Origin: an uncultured Paenibacillaceae bacterium
GTDB lineage: Bacteria > Bacillota > Bacilli > Paenibacillales > K13
DNA length: 64,000 nucleotides
NCBI GenBank assembly: GCA_913056365.1
Contig: CAJXLT010000001.1
Span: 310,001 to 374,000, forward strand
Direction: 5' to 3'
Both the position numbers and the translations under genes were made by a program. Every line of letters starts with the position of its first letter. Position 1 is the first letter of the stretch. Below are positions 45,357 to 54,006 of this stretch, piece by piece. Under the pieces are notes generated by a model, which saw only the letters and a program-made list of their open reading frames with translations, was not told where the DNA came from and made no database searches.

Positions 45357-48300
45357 GTGTGCCAATGGAAGGTCAACTATCGTACCATCATTATACTTGT
45401 CCTGTATGTGCTGCTTCTGCTGCCTGATGCGGCATACGGAAGTCAACCTGATCCGTTAGTTCTAGATGAATCGACCGAGAAAGTGGATGTGTATCCAGCT
45501 ATTGAGATGCTGAAGGACCCTTCCAGGCAATGGACAATTCAGGATGTGCTGTCTGATCCGTTATCCGGTCAGTTTCTTCCGGCGGATGAGATTGTGCAGA
45601 AGCCGGGTTTTTTTGAAACGGGGACCTGGATTCGCTTCGACATCTCGAACCAATCCGATCAGCTTGAATGGCTGCTGGAATTCGCATTCCCGCTTATTCA
45701 TGAAATCCGGATTTATACGGTGAGTGATTCGGAAGTAGTGGAACTGCACCGCGGCGGGGCTGACTATCGGTTCGGGAACAGGGATATGAATCATCGTCAT
45801 TTCATCTATGATCTGGCTGTGGAGCCAGGCGAGACACGAACCTACTACGCGTTCGCTTCAGGAGGCGGTGATCTGCACCCGCCGATTCATATTTGGCAGC
45901 AGCAGGCGTTCATCGAGCAGACAGGGCAGGAATCTACGCTTCTCGGAATTTTTTACGGCATTGTGCTAGTCATGATCGTCTATAATCTGTTCTTGTACAT
46001 CAGTCTGCGAATCAGAAGCTATCTGTATTATGTCATCGCGATTACGTGTACATTAATGGGCAAGTTGTCGATCAACGGCCTCGGATTCCAATACCTGTGG
46101 CCGAATCTTCCCTATTGGAACAAGCTTGCAACATCGTTTTGGGTGGCGTTAGCGTGCATCTTTATTCTGATTTTCACACGCAGCTTTCTAGAAGCCGATC
46201 AGCATATACCCGCATTCAAGAAGTGGATGTATGGGCTTATTACGTTGAATGGACTGGTTCTCGTTCTCCTGCTTGTGTCTTCGATGACGGAATCGGTTAC
46301 CTATTATTCGGCACAGTATGTAATGGTGCTGGCGGCATTGACTACCTTCATCACTGTTCTAGTAACGGCATTTGTATGCTTGCGACGCGGAGCACGACAA
46401 GCGCGGTTTTATATTGCCGGTTGGCTCATATTTTTAACCGGAGTATCCCTCACAATCTTGCAGAGAACTGTCATTTTTCCCTTCTCGTCGTGGATGGATT
46501 ATACAGGTCAGGCTTCGCTAACAGTTGAAGTCGTCCTGCTGTCGCTTGCTTTGGCGGATAAGATCAATATGATGCGCAGCGAGAAGGAAGAAGCGGAGGC
46601 GAAAGCACAAGAAAGTCAGGCTCTATTAATTCGAAGCTTGGAAGAAGCGGACAAGTTGAAGGATGAATTCCTTGCTGTGACCTCCCATGAGCTGCGAACG
46701 CCCTTATACGGCATGATCGGGATTGCGGAGTCGCTGCGCGACGGCATTGCCGGACCTATGTCCGATGGGGTGAAGGAACAGCTGTCGACGATCGTTAGCA
46801 GCGGACAGCGGCTGACGCATTTGCTCAATGATATTCTCGACCTGTCCCAATTGAAGCATGGGAGGCTTACCTTGCATCGCAAACCGGTTGATGTAAGGGC
46901 TGTTGTCCAGCTTGTCTGCGCTGTTTCCATACCATTGTTGAAGCAGAAGCCGATTCGCATGCATAACCACCTTCACACTGGACTTCCGCTAGTATGGGCT
47001 GATGAGAACCGGCTGCAGCAAATACTGTATAATTTGATCGGGAATGCGATCAAGTATACAGATGAAGGGGAAATTGTCATTACAGCACGGCCGGTTGCGG
47101 ACGGGCTAATGATAGAAGTGTCAGACACTGGATGCGGCATCGCCCGAGAGCAGTTGGAGCTAATCTTCCAACCGTTCCAGCAAGGACACGATTCCCTTGC
47201 AAGGAAGGCGGGCGGTACAGGAATCGGTCTAAGTATCGCGAAGCGGCTTGTCGACTTGCATGAAGGGAGGATGGAAGTCGAATCACAGGAAGGAGAAGGT
47301 TCGACGTTCCGTGTGACGCTTCCTATCTGCGATGAGAACGAAGCAGTGGGGCGGAGTGGCGCAGACGGTGTTGGACAGTCTGTTGCGTCTGCGATGCTTG
47401 AGCAAGCAGCAGGTTTGGCATTGACAGAACAGCCGGAATTGCCGCCGCTCCCTTCTGATTCATCTGAGAACCGATCGACGATTCTCATTGCGGATGATGA
47501 ACCGGTGAATGTTCAAGTGCTGACGAACCAGTTAACATTACAAGGGTATGAAGTGCGGGCGGTGTTGCAAGGAGAAGATGTGCACCGCATGCTGGCAGAA
47601 CAAGATTTCGATCTGCTCATTCTGGATATTATGATGCCGGATCAGTCCGGTTATGAAGTGTGCCGCAGGTTGCGCAACACGTATTCCTTGATGGATTTGC
47701 CCATTTTGATGTTGACTGCGAAGGATCAGCTTCAGGATAAGGTCGCAGCATTCGAAGCAGGTGCGAACGATTACTTGGTGAAGCCATGTGACAAGCAAGA
47801 GCTACTGTCGCGGGTCAGGTCGTTAGTGCGTGTGAAGACGTTAAATCAGGAATTGATCCGATTAAACCTCCACCTAGAGGAGAAAGTCGAGCAACGGACT
47901 CAGGCATTGGAAGCTGCCAATGGTGACCTGAATCGTATGAACGAGCGATTGCGCGCGATTCTATCCTCAAGACGCGAGCTGATGGCGAACATTGCTCATG
48001 AACTAGGTGGCCCTGTAACTCTTGTGCATGGGTATGTACAGTCAGTGCGGGAAGGTCTGATACGGTATGATGACGCCCATTACCAACAGCTAGTGCTAGA
48101 CAAGATGAATGTGTTGAATCGATTGATCGATGATTTGTTTGATTTAGCCAAATTAGAAGCGGGTCAGGCAAGCTTGAATCGCAAGGAAATTCATCTGGAT
48201 GCTTGGATGAATCGGGTATTGGCTCATTGCGAATTCGCTACTGTGCAAGCAGACAGGCAATTCCATCGAGGAACAGTGTCAGACGTGCTGGAACATTACA

Positions 48301-48668
48301 TCAGTGAGATCGATCTTGACCGCATGGATCAAGTCTTCACCAACGTCATTATCAATGCGGTGAAGCATACGAAACCGACAATCGGGAGCATCATTGTTGA
48401 AGCAGTGTTAGTAGATTCTAATCGCCTGCTGATTCGGGTGAAGGATAACGGATCAGGCATCCCCGAGGCTGAACTGCCTCATATATTCGAACGGTTTTAC
48501 AAGGAACAGCAAGCAGCATCTCCATTGGCGCCTAGCGGTACAGGATTAGGGTTGGCGATTGTCCAGCAGATCGTTCGTGCGCATCAAGGGACAATATGGG
48601 CAGAAAGCCGTGTGAAGGAAGGAACGACGATATGTATGACACTGCCTGTATCGTTCAGAGAAATATAA
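45357..48668 (+). CDS. 7TMR-DISM hybrid sensor kinase with two kinase cores and a receiver
   Basis: 1103 aa from GTG 45357 behind GGGAGGGA. Order: signal peptide; extracellular 7TMR-DISM sensing domain (about 45-200, GTWIRFDISNQSDQLEWLLE); seven membrane segments (about 195-400); coiled coil; HisKA with His near 444 (TSHELRTPLYG); ATPase (NAIKYTDEGEI, GTGIGLSIAKRLV); receiver with Asp near 757 (LLILDIMMPDQSG); a second coiled coil; a second HisKA with His near 881 (MANIAHELGGPVTLVHG); a second ATPase (NAVKHTKPTIGSI, GTGLGLAIVQQIV). Two complete kinase cores around one receiver suggest an internal relay before the OmpR-type partner. Ligand unknown. Confidence 0.92.
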   Translation: MCQWKVNYRTIIILVLYVLLLLPDAAYGSQPDPLVLDESTEKVDVYPAIEMLKDPSRQWTIQDVLSDPLSGQFLPADEIVQKPGFFETGTWIRFDISNQSDQLEWLLEFAFPLIHEIRIYTVSDSEVVELHRGGADYRFGNRDMNHRHFIYDLAVEPGETRTYYAFASGGGDLHPPIHIWQQQAFIEQTGQESTLLGIFYGIVLVMIVYNLFLYISLRIRSYLYYVIAITCTLMGKLSINGLGFQYLWPNLPYWNKLATSFWVALACIFILIFTRSFLEADQHIPAFKKWMYGLITLNGLVLVLLLVSSMTESVTYYSAQYVMVLAALTTFITVLVTAFVCLRRGARQARFYIAGWLIFLTGVSLTILQRTVIFPFSSWMDYTGQASLTVEVVLLSLALADKINMMRSEKEEAEAKAQESQALLIRSLEEADKLKDEFLAVTSHELRTPLYGMIGIAESLRDGIAGPMSDGVKEQLSTIVSSGQRLTHLLNDILDLSQLKHGRLTLHRKPVDVRAVVQLVCAVSIPLLKQKPIRMHNHLHTGLPLVWADENRLQQILYNLIGNAIKYTDEGEIVITARPVADGLMIEVSDTGCGIAREQLELIFQPFQQGHDSLARKAGGTGIGLSIAKRLVDLHEGRMEVESQEGEGSTFRVTLPICDENEAVGRSGADGVGQSVASAMLEQAAGLALTEQPELPPLPSDSSENRSTILIADDEPVNVQVLTNQLTLQGYEVRAVLQGEDVHRMLAEQDFDLLILDIMMPDQSGYEVCRRLRNTYSLMDLPILMLTAKDQLQDKVAAFEAGANDYLVKPCDKQELLSRVRSLVRVKTLNQELIRLNLHLEEKVEQRTQALEAANGDLNRMNERLRAILSSRRELMANIAHELGGPVTLVHGYVQSVREGLIRYDDAHYQQLVLDKMNVLNRLIDDLFDLAKLEAGQASLNRKEIHLDAWMNRVLAHCEFATVQADRQFHRGTVSDVLEHYISEIDLDRMDQVFTNVIINAVKHTKPTIGSIIVEAVLVDSNRLLIRVKDNGSGIPEAELPHIFERFYKEQQAASPLAPSGTGLGLAIVQQIVRAHQGTIWAESRVKEGTTICMTLPVSFREI

Positions 48669-48699
48669 TTGACTTGATCCCCTACAGGCTAGCTCTTGT

Positions 48700-48738
48700 G
48701 CATATGCGGTCTTTTCCAAGACTGTGTATGCTTTTTTT
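48700..48738 (+). terminator. terminator of two-component operon
   Basis: GCATA...GTCTT pairs with AAGAC...TATGC across a short loop, followed by seven T. Confidence 0.75.
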
Positions 48739-48767
48739 GTGTGCATTCTGAAATAAAATTTTCGGTA

Positions 48768-48800
48768 TTTTACTTATATTTTACTTCTCTTCTCTATACT
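48768..48800 (+). promoter_or_regulatory. activator-type promoter with 11-bp repeats
   Basis: TTTTACTT occurs at 48768-48775 and again at 48779-48786, exactly 11 bases apart, taking the place of a -35 box ahead of TATACT (48795-48800). This is the arrangement expected for an OmpR-type regulator. A similar pair lies at 49338-49355. Confidence 0.6.
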
Positions 48801-48840
48801 TCAGTGCAAGGGATTCACCCAAGATTGGAGGGATGTATGC

Positions 48841-49257
48841 GTGAATGAGAACAATTCGAACGGAGACGGACAGACTGTGTTCAAGGAAGATGCAGCAGAT
48901 CTGCATCAGCCGAATTCGCAGGGAACGAAGACTTCGACAGGGCTGGAGGCTAATATCGCCGGGTTGTTGTGCTATGTATTCGGCGCAATTACCGGAATTG
49001 TCTTCCTTATACTAGAAAAGGAAAATAAATTTGTCCGATTCCATGCTTGGCAGTCTACGATCACATTCTTAACGCTCGTTGTACTCAACTTCGTTCTGAC
49101 TGCGATTCCGATTATTGGCTGGTTAATCGGGCTGCTGATTACACCACTCGGATTTATTCTGTGGATTGTCTTAATGGTCATGGCGTATCAAGGCAAATGG
49201 TTCAAACTACCGGTGATTGGAAATTTCTCTGAAAATCAATTGAAAAATCAAGCTTAA
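48841..49257 (+). CDS. DUF4870-type small membrane protein
   Basis: 138 aa, GTG start behind GGAGGG. A polar N-terminus of about 35 residues precedes three membrane segments: NIAGLLCYVFGAITGIVFLI, the stretch after KFVRFHAWQSTITF, and GFILWIVLMVMAYQGK. The FVRFHAWQS motif is the signature of the DUF4870/Tic20-like family, whose role is unknown. It directly follows a large sensor kinase operon and carries a repeat-type promoter shared with the next gene, suggesting both are outputs of that system. Confidence 0.8.
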   Translation: MNENNSNGDGQTVFKEDAADLHQPNSQGTKTSTGLEANIAGLLCYVFGAITGIVFLILEKENKFVRFHAWQSTITFLTLVVLNFVLTAIPIIGWLIGLLITPLGFILWIVLMVMAYQGKWFKLPVIGNFSENQLKNQA

Positions 49258-49337
49258 TAAGAACGCAGCAACACTTCTAACCGGCAGAACTCGATAAGTA
49301 GGTACTTAGACCTGTTTTTTCGGGCTTTGCCGTATAC

Positions 49338-49369
49338 TTTACCCTGATTTTACTTTCACATGATATTTT
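49338..49369 (+). promoter_or_regulatory. second 11-bp-spaced repeat pair
   Basis: CTTTACC at 49337-49343 and TTTTACTT at 49348-49355 place their TTTAC cores 11 bases apart, like the pair before the previous gene. A weak -10 (TATTTT, 49364-49369) stands at the same distance from the repeats. Confidence 0.45.
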
Positions 49370-49419
49370 TTGTTTGCTAGCGATTATAGTACTGCTATCT
49401 TATGAGGAGGAACGAACGA

Positions 49420-50160
49420 ATGAAAACTTTTTTGAGGAAAAACGGGCTAGTTGTAGCTCTAGCAACATTGCTGATGTTCAGTGTAGCGGGACAAGCATTG
49501 GGCTCTGGTACATTGCGAGAGGTTAAAGTGTTCTTGAATTCCGGAATTAATATTATGCTGCACGGTGAGCGCTTTGTCGCAACAGATCCAAGCTCGGGAA
49601 CGGAGCTGCTGCCGATTACGTACAACGGGAATACATACTTGCCGTTGCGAGCTGTTGCAGAAGCGACCGGGTTGGAGACGGTATGGGAAAGCCGTACACA
49701 GACAATTTATTTGGGCGGTTCAGATGGAAATGTCGAGCAAACGGATGAACGGGTTGTTCAATTAAATACGGAGTATGGCAAGCCTGCCAACAAGTTTAGA
49801 TTAGCAAGCGCTACACCACACTTGTTGAATAGAGGTCCAGATCATACGTTCACGTATGGCTTCTCCAATGATCAGGAATTCCAGTCAAACTTGCAAGTGT
49901 ATGTGGACAATGATTTCGAGTTCCATACATTGAAAGCGAAGGTTTGGGTCGATGACGTATTGAACGACGCAGGGGATTACAGCAGTCCTAACCCGCGCAT
50001 TGAGGTGCGCAATGAGCGCGAAGAAGTGATCTATAGCGTTCCTGATGTGGAACATGGCAACTATTACGACATTGAAGTGGATATTAGCAAGACAGAGACA
50101 GTTAGAATCATTGTGGACGGCGTATACAGTGTGCTTGGTGATCCTGTCCTAGTGAAATAA
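49420..50160 (+). CDS. secreted stalk-domain protein with NPCBM-like C-terminus
   Basis: 246 aa from ATG 49420, 9 bases after GAGGAGG; ATG 49402 overlaps that site. Signal peptide VVALATLLMFSVAGQALG. Residues about 25-90 form a half copper-amine-oxidase N1 domain (LPITYNGNTYLPLRAVAEAT, ESRTQTIYLG). The rest (KAKVWVDD, IEVRNEREEVIYSV, IIVDGVYSVLGDPVLVK) has the pattern of NPCBM-type beta-sandwich domains that bind carbohydrate. Probably exposed at the cell surface and controlled with the DUF4870 gene by the neighbouring two-component system. Confidence 0.75.
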   Translation: MKTFLRKNGLVVALATLLMFSVAGQALGSGTLREVKVFLNSGINIMLHGERFVATDPSSGTELLPITYNGNTYLPLRAVAEATGLETVWESRTQTIYLGGSDGNVEQTDERVVQLNTEYGKPANKFRLASATPHLLNRGPDHTFTYGFSNDQEFQSNLQVYVDNDFEFHTLKAKVWVDDVLNDAGDYSSPNPRIEVRNEREEVIYSVPDVEHGNYYDIEVDISKTETVRIIVDGVYSVLGDPVLVK

Positions 50161-50195
50161 TAGTAGATAATATGAGTGTTCATAGGCATGATGAA

Positions 50196-50225
50196 GAAGC
50201 GCGCCGCTGCGGAGTGGCGCGCTTC
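50196..50225. terminator. convergent hairpin between stalk-protein and GNAT genes
   Basis: GAAGCGCGCC (50196-50205) pairs perfectly with GGCGCGCTTC (50216-50225). It lies between converging genes; T-tracts are poor, so termination efficiency is unclear. Confidence 0.5.
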
Positions 50226-50243
50226 TAGCGTGCAATGAAGTGA

Positions 50244-50753
50244 TCAGCCCTGTAACCACTCTTCGGCAAGCAGTCCCATCATATAGGTGTCGTAATATTG
50301 ACCGTCCACGAAGCAATGCTTGCGCAAGGTGCCTTCAACAACGAAGCCAAGCTTCGTATAGGCACGATAGGCTTGTTCGTTGAAGCCGCGTGTCGTCAAG
50401 TAGATCTTGTTCAAGCGAAGCTGCTTGAAGCCAATGTCGATCATGTGTGACATCGCTTGCGGCGCGATACCTTGACCGCGATACTCTGGCGCGAGCAGGA
50501 TGCCAATGCTTGCCCGCCCATGCTCATACTCCAACTTCTGAAGGAACACCCAACCTGCTAGCTGGCTATTGTCTAATTCGATCGCCATGACGATATCGCC
50601 GCTAGCTTTCTTCTTCTCTACATGCGAACAAGCTTCTTCATAGGATACAGGGGAGTGGCCAGTGTTGCGAATGGCGTCTGCATCATTCATCCAACGGTGC
50701 AGCTCTTTCGAATCCTCAGGTTCAAATGCCCGCAATTGCACATTGCTTCCCAT
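50244..50753 (-). CDS. GNAT family N-acetyltransferase (RimJ/RimL type)
   Basis: 169 aa from ATG 50753 with GGAGG ahead; this start sits 2 bases beyond the ROK stop, so the pair is co-transcribed. GNAT fold with acetyl-CoA loop EYRGQGIAPQAM, and LNKIYLTTRGFNEQAYRAYTKLGFVVEGTLRKH, the typical RimJ/L C-terminus. It would acetylate an amino group of a protein N-terminus, drug or small metabolite. The specific substrate is unknown. Confidence 0.88.
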   Translation of the reverse strand: MGSNVQLRAFEPEDSKELHRWMNDADAIRNTGHSPVSYEEACSHVEKKKASGDIVMAIELDNSQLAGWVFLQKLEYEHGRASIGILLAPEYRGQGIAPQAMSHMIDIGFKQLRLNKIYLTTRGFNEQAYRAYTKLGFVVEGTLRKHCFVDGQYYDTYMMGLLAEEWLQG

Positions 50754-50754
50754 G

Positions 50755-51906
50755 CTACATGTCCTCCTTAGGAAATAAATAACGGTATTTGGCGAGCAGC
50801 GCAGCGCCATACATGCCTTGCTCGTGCTGAAAGCTGCTTCTCTCCAAGCGCAATCCGACCGTAGCGAAGCGATTGGCGCGCAAGATGATCGTTCGCTTCG
50901 TCTCCTCGAACAGAATCGGGAAATCATCGAACATCGGACCGCCTAAGTATATCGCTAGCGGATTGAATAAATTGACGACATTGCTCAGGGCGATGCCTAG
51001 CGCATGTCCGGCATCGATGCACACATCTAGCGCATGCTTGTCATTTTCCAGGTAGGCTTCCAGCAAGGTCCGGCTCGGTTCGCGCGTATGCCGCCTCGCT
51101 TCGAAGTCTTGTTCCAGCATCGGATACGTGACAATGTTCTCCAGGCAGCCGTAGTTACCGCACAAGCATCGTGTTCCGTTAGGGTCTGCTGTAATATGTC
51201 CGAGCAATCCGCCCAAGTTGTGCGCGCCACGGATGAGATGACCGTTAGTAACAATGCCGGAGACGACACCGTAGGCAGCATGTACGATGACGAAATCATC
51301 CACTTCCTTCGCCTTGCCCAAATACTTCTCAGCTAACGCAAGCGTACGCCCACCTTCGTCCAAAAATACAGGGCAGCCGAATGCCTCTTGCAAGCTGTGT
51401 GTGATAGGTACTTCGTTCCAATTGTCGGCATTCGGGATATTGAGAATGGTCTGACAGCTGCGATCGACAATACCGGTTACACCTATGCCGATGGCAGACA
51501 GTGAAGGCAGAGCATCGCCCACCTCACGCATACATTGACGGACGCTCTCGATTACGAATTCTTCTTTGGTCTGCTCAGGATCGGCCGAGGACAATAGGAA
51601 TTCACGGCTATGAAGCAGTTCCAGACAATTGTTCGCGACTGTGATACGCATACGGTAGCCGCCAATATCGATACCTATGAAGGTGAATTTATGCGGATTC
51701 GAATACAGCATGACCTCCTTGCGACCGAGACCGCTGCCCACTCTCTCTCCTTCGATGATATAAGTGCTTTGTATCAGTTCTTTGCTAATCATCGTAATTG
51801 CGGCTTGTGACAAGCCGGTTCGCTTGGCAAGCTCCTTCCGTGAGACCCCGTTAGACAAGCTGATGATCTTCAGTACCTTCCATTCAGAATCAGATAGATG
51901 ATGCAT
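50755..51906 (-). CDS. ROK-family transcriptional regulator
   Basis: 383 aa from ATG 51906 (MHHLSDSEWKVLKIIS), 7 bases after GAGGAG. N-terminal winged helix with GVSRKELAKRTGLSQAAITM; then a ROK sugar-kinase-like domain with IGIDIGGYRMRITV and the zinc motif CLCGNYGCLEN preceded by a His in LLGHITADPNG. ROK repressors (XylR, NagC) release DNA on binding a sugar or sugar phosphate. An AT-rich site just upstream (51924-51940) recurs before the divergent aminotransferase gene, suggesting both are regulated by it. Confidence 0.9.
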   Translation of the reverse strand: MHHLSDSEWKVLKIISLSNGVSRKELAKRTGLSQAAITMISKELIQSTYIIEGERVGSGLGRKEVMLYSNPHKFTFIGIDIGGYRMRITVANNCLELLHSREFLLSSADPEQTKEEFVIESVRQCMREVGDALPSLSAIGIGVTGIVDRSCQTILNIPNADNWNEVPITHSLQEAFGCPVFLDEGGRTLALAEKYLGKAKEVDDFVIVHAAYGVVSGIVTNGHLIRGAHNLGGLLGHITADPNGTRCLCGNYGCLENIVTYPMLEQDFEARRHTREPSRTLLEAYLENDKHALDVCIDAGHALGIALSNVVNLFNPLAIYLGGPMFDDFPILFEETKRTIILRANRFATVGLRLERSSFQHEQGMYGAALLAKYRYLFPKEDM

Positions 51907-51923
51907 GCATGCGCTCCTCATAT

Positions 51924-51940
51924 ATTTTATTAATTAAATT
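51924..51940. promoter_or_regulatory. candidate ROK operator (regulator side)
   Basis: ATTTTATTAATTAAATT; its reverse complement matches AATTCAATTAATAAATT at 52429-52445 in 14 or more of 17 positions. Its distance from the ROK start fits autoregulation. Confidence 0.45.
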
Positions 51941-52037
51941 ATTATCGTTACCGTGAACAATGTCAAGAATGAACGCCAACGGACATTGGTGAGGCTGTCG
52001 ATGCATGGTGAGAACACGATATTTGTACGATTGATCG

Positions 52038-52389
52038 TTACTACTTAGCCCTAGCTTGACGATTGGCTACTGCTGATCGAGCTTGCCGATGATCACGCTT
52101 CTACCGACTAACGCCGATTGGAGATAACTGTAACGGACACCTGTGTCCGTAAGAGCTGAATCGGACGTCAAAACGGCGGTTATTGGCTGCTAATGGACAT
52201 TGGCGACCTTTACGAATCAAACGTGCGTATTATTTCGCTCTAACGGACACGCGTGTCCGTTACAGTTACAACTGGCTGATCCAGTTCATTCTTTTCCATT
52301 TCCTACTTCTACGCTCTTCGTCGCGGATACTGTTGCTTACTCAAGACCTTTGCAACTTGCGTAGAAGAATCCGAGCAGGTAAGTAGTAA
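52038..52389. mobile_element. MITE-like noncoding element, copy 2 (inverted)
   Basis: 352 bases between TTACTACTTAGC (52038-52049) and GGTAAGTAGTAA (52378-52389), inverted repeats with one mismatch. Read on the minus strand it follows copy 1 (34082-34487) nearly end to end: GGATCAGCCAGTT, the palindrome with core GGACACGCGTGTCC, CCAATAACCGCCGTTTTGAC, and GGGCTAAGTAGTAA. No coding capacity. Confidence 0.7.
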
Positions 52390-52428
52390 TGGAAAAAACA
52401 GCTTTACAAAGTCAAACATGGTTTATAT

Positions 52429-52445
52429 AATTCAATTAATAAATT
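52429..52445. promoter_or_regulatory. candidate ROK operator (aminotransferase side)
   Basis: AATTCAATTAATAAATT, the counterpart of the site upstream of the ROK gene; lies about 200 bases before the aminotransferase start. Confidence 0.4.
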
Positions 52446-52646
52446 AAATATAGAAAAAAACGACTATATAATTCGTATCGTGAATTGAGAAGATTGATAT
52501 CATGACGGGCTTGGCGGCTATGAGATGAATACTACGCTCTATACAGATGAAGCAGAATCGATTGTCTTGGAAGGGATAAGCGATGTTGTACAAGCTCTAC
52601 ATGCATAATGCAATACAGCAAGAACGACAACGAAGGAGGCGGCAGC

Positions 52647-53909
52647 ATGCATAAGCTAGCTATTGACGGAGGAAGTCCGGTTCGCACTAAGCCTTGGATG
52701 TTCGACTATCATGGCCCATTAGAGATCGGTGAGTTGGAGAAGCAGTATGTGCTGGATGTGCTGGATCACGGCAGAGTATTCCGATTCATGAATGAGGTAG
52801 ACAGCTCCTACCCGTCCTTATTGGAAAACTACTATAAGCAAAGACTGGGAGTCGAGTATGCCCTTGCTGTGAACGGGGGGACTTCTGCGCTCATCTGTGC
52901 GCTTGCCGCGCTAGGCGTAGGACCAGGCGACGAAGTGATCATCCCTGCCTATACGTTCGTCGCGACGGCAGCGGCTGTCGTTGCAGTGCGGGCTGTGCCT
53001 ATCATCGTCGAATGCGATGACACGTTGAATATGGACCCGCAAGCCTTCGAAGCGGCAATTACTCCATATACGAAAGCAGTCATTCCCGTCCATATGCGGG
53101 GTGTCATGGCACAGATGGACGAGATTATGAGGATTGCGAAGCAGCATGACATCTTCGTTGTAGAGGATGTGGCGCAAGCGAACGGAGGAAGCTACTTCGG
53201 TAGGCCGCTTGGCTCTATTGGCGATATGGGCTGCTTCAGCTTTCAATTTTACAAAGTGATTACTTCTGGTGAGGGCGGCATGGTAGTCACGAATCAGGAA
53301 GCTTGGGCGGCTCGTGCAGGTTATCAGCATGACTCGGCCTTCCAATTCTGGGGGGATACGATGAAGGTCCCGTCCATTCCGGGTGAGAATTACCGCATGA
53401 GTGAGATTAATGGAGCGCTCGGTTATGCGCAAGCTCAGAAGCTAGAGGATATCGTAGCGAAGCTGCGCGCAGTCAAGAAGCAGATTGTGCATGGAATCAG
53501 GAATGTGCCGGGCATCCAGCTGCAGCGAGTCGTAGATCCAGAGGGAGATGTGTCGACAAGCGTTATTCTCTATCTGCGCAATCATGAAGCGGCCCAACAA
53601 TTCAGCAAGGCATTGGAAGCCGAAGGTGTTCCGAACGGTCATATATACAACGGAGGCTTCGCAGACCGTCACATTTACTGCAATTGGGATTATATTATGG
53701 AGCAGAGAATGGCTTCGCCTGTAGGCACGCCATGGAACTGCAGCGAGTATAAAGGGAATGTATCCTACGACAGACAGATGTGTCCCGTCACGTTGGAGTA
53801 TCTGTCAAGAGCGATTACGATTGGATTGAATCAGAAGATGACAGAAGAGGACTGTGAGGATGTCGTACAGGCTGTCACGAAAGTAGCTGAGGCAGCAGCC
53901 AAACAGTAG
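52647..53909 (+). CDS. DegT/DnrJ/EryC1-family PLP-dependent aminotransferase
   Basis: 420 aa from ATG 52647, 7 bases after AAGGAGG; the longer frame from 52608 has no ribosome site. Aspartate-aminotransferase fold with LAVNGGTSALICALAALGVGPGDEVIIPAYTF split over the cofactor site, VVEDVAQANGG (Asp contacting the pyridine N) and the PLP Lys in FSFQFYKVITSGEGG. The opening LAIDGGSPVRTKPW is typical of members that aminate keto-sugars or keto-cyclitols such as scyllo-inosose. Divergent from a ROK regulator. No other amino-sugar gene is close by, so the substrate is open. Confidence 0.88.
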   Translation: MHKLAIDGGSPVRTKPWMFDYHGPLEIGELEKQYVLDVLDHGRVFRFMNEVDSSYPSLLENYYKQRLGVEYALAVNGGTSALICALAALGVGPGDEVIIPAYTFVATAAAVVAVRAVPIIVECDDTLNMDPQAFEAAITPYTKAVIPVHMRGVMAQMDEIMRIAKQHDIFVVEDVAQANGGSYFGRPLGSIGDMGCFSFQFYKVITSGEGGMVVTNQEAWAARAGYQHDSAFQFWGDTMKVPSIPGENYRMSEINGALGYAQAQKLEDIVAKLRAVKKQIVHGIRNVPGIQLQRVVDPEGDVSTSVILYLRNHEAAQQFSKALEAEGVPNGHIYNGGFADRHIYCNWDYIMEQRMASPVGTPWNCSEYKGNVSYDRQMCPVTLEYLSRAITIGLNQKMTEEDCEDVVQAVTKVAEAAAKQ

Positions 53910-54006
53910 AGGAGTAGATCATAGCATTACTATACGTCACATTGACATTTCCTTGACACATTATAAGCTTATAATAATGGGAAGTGATCAATGGGAGGAC
54001 GTTATT

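Noticed and set aside
53953-54006. TTG start of the patatin fusion at 53953
   Set aside because: TTGACA here looks more like promoter sequence, and GGGAGG stands properly before GTG 54007.
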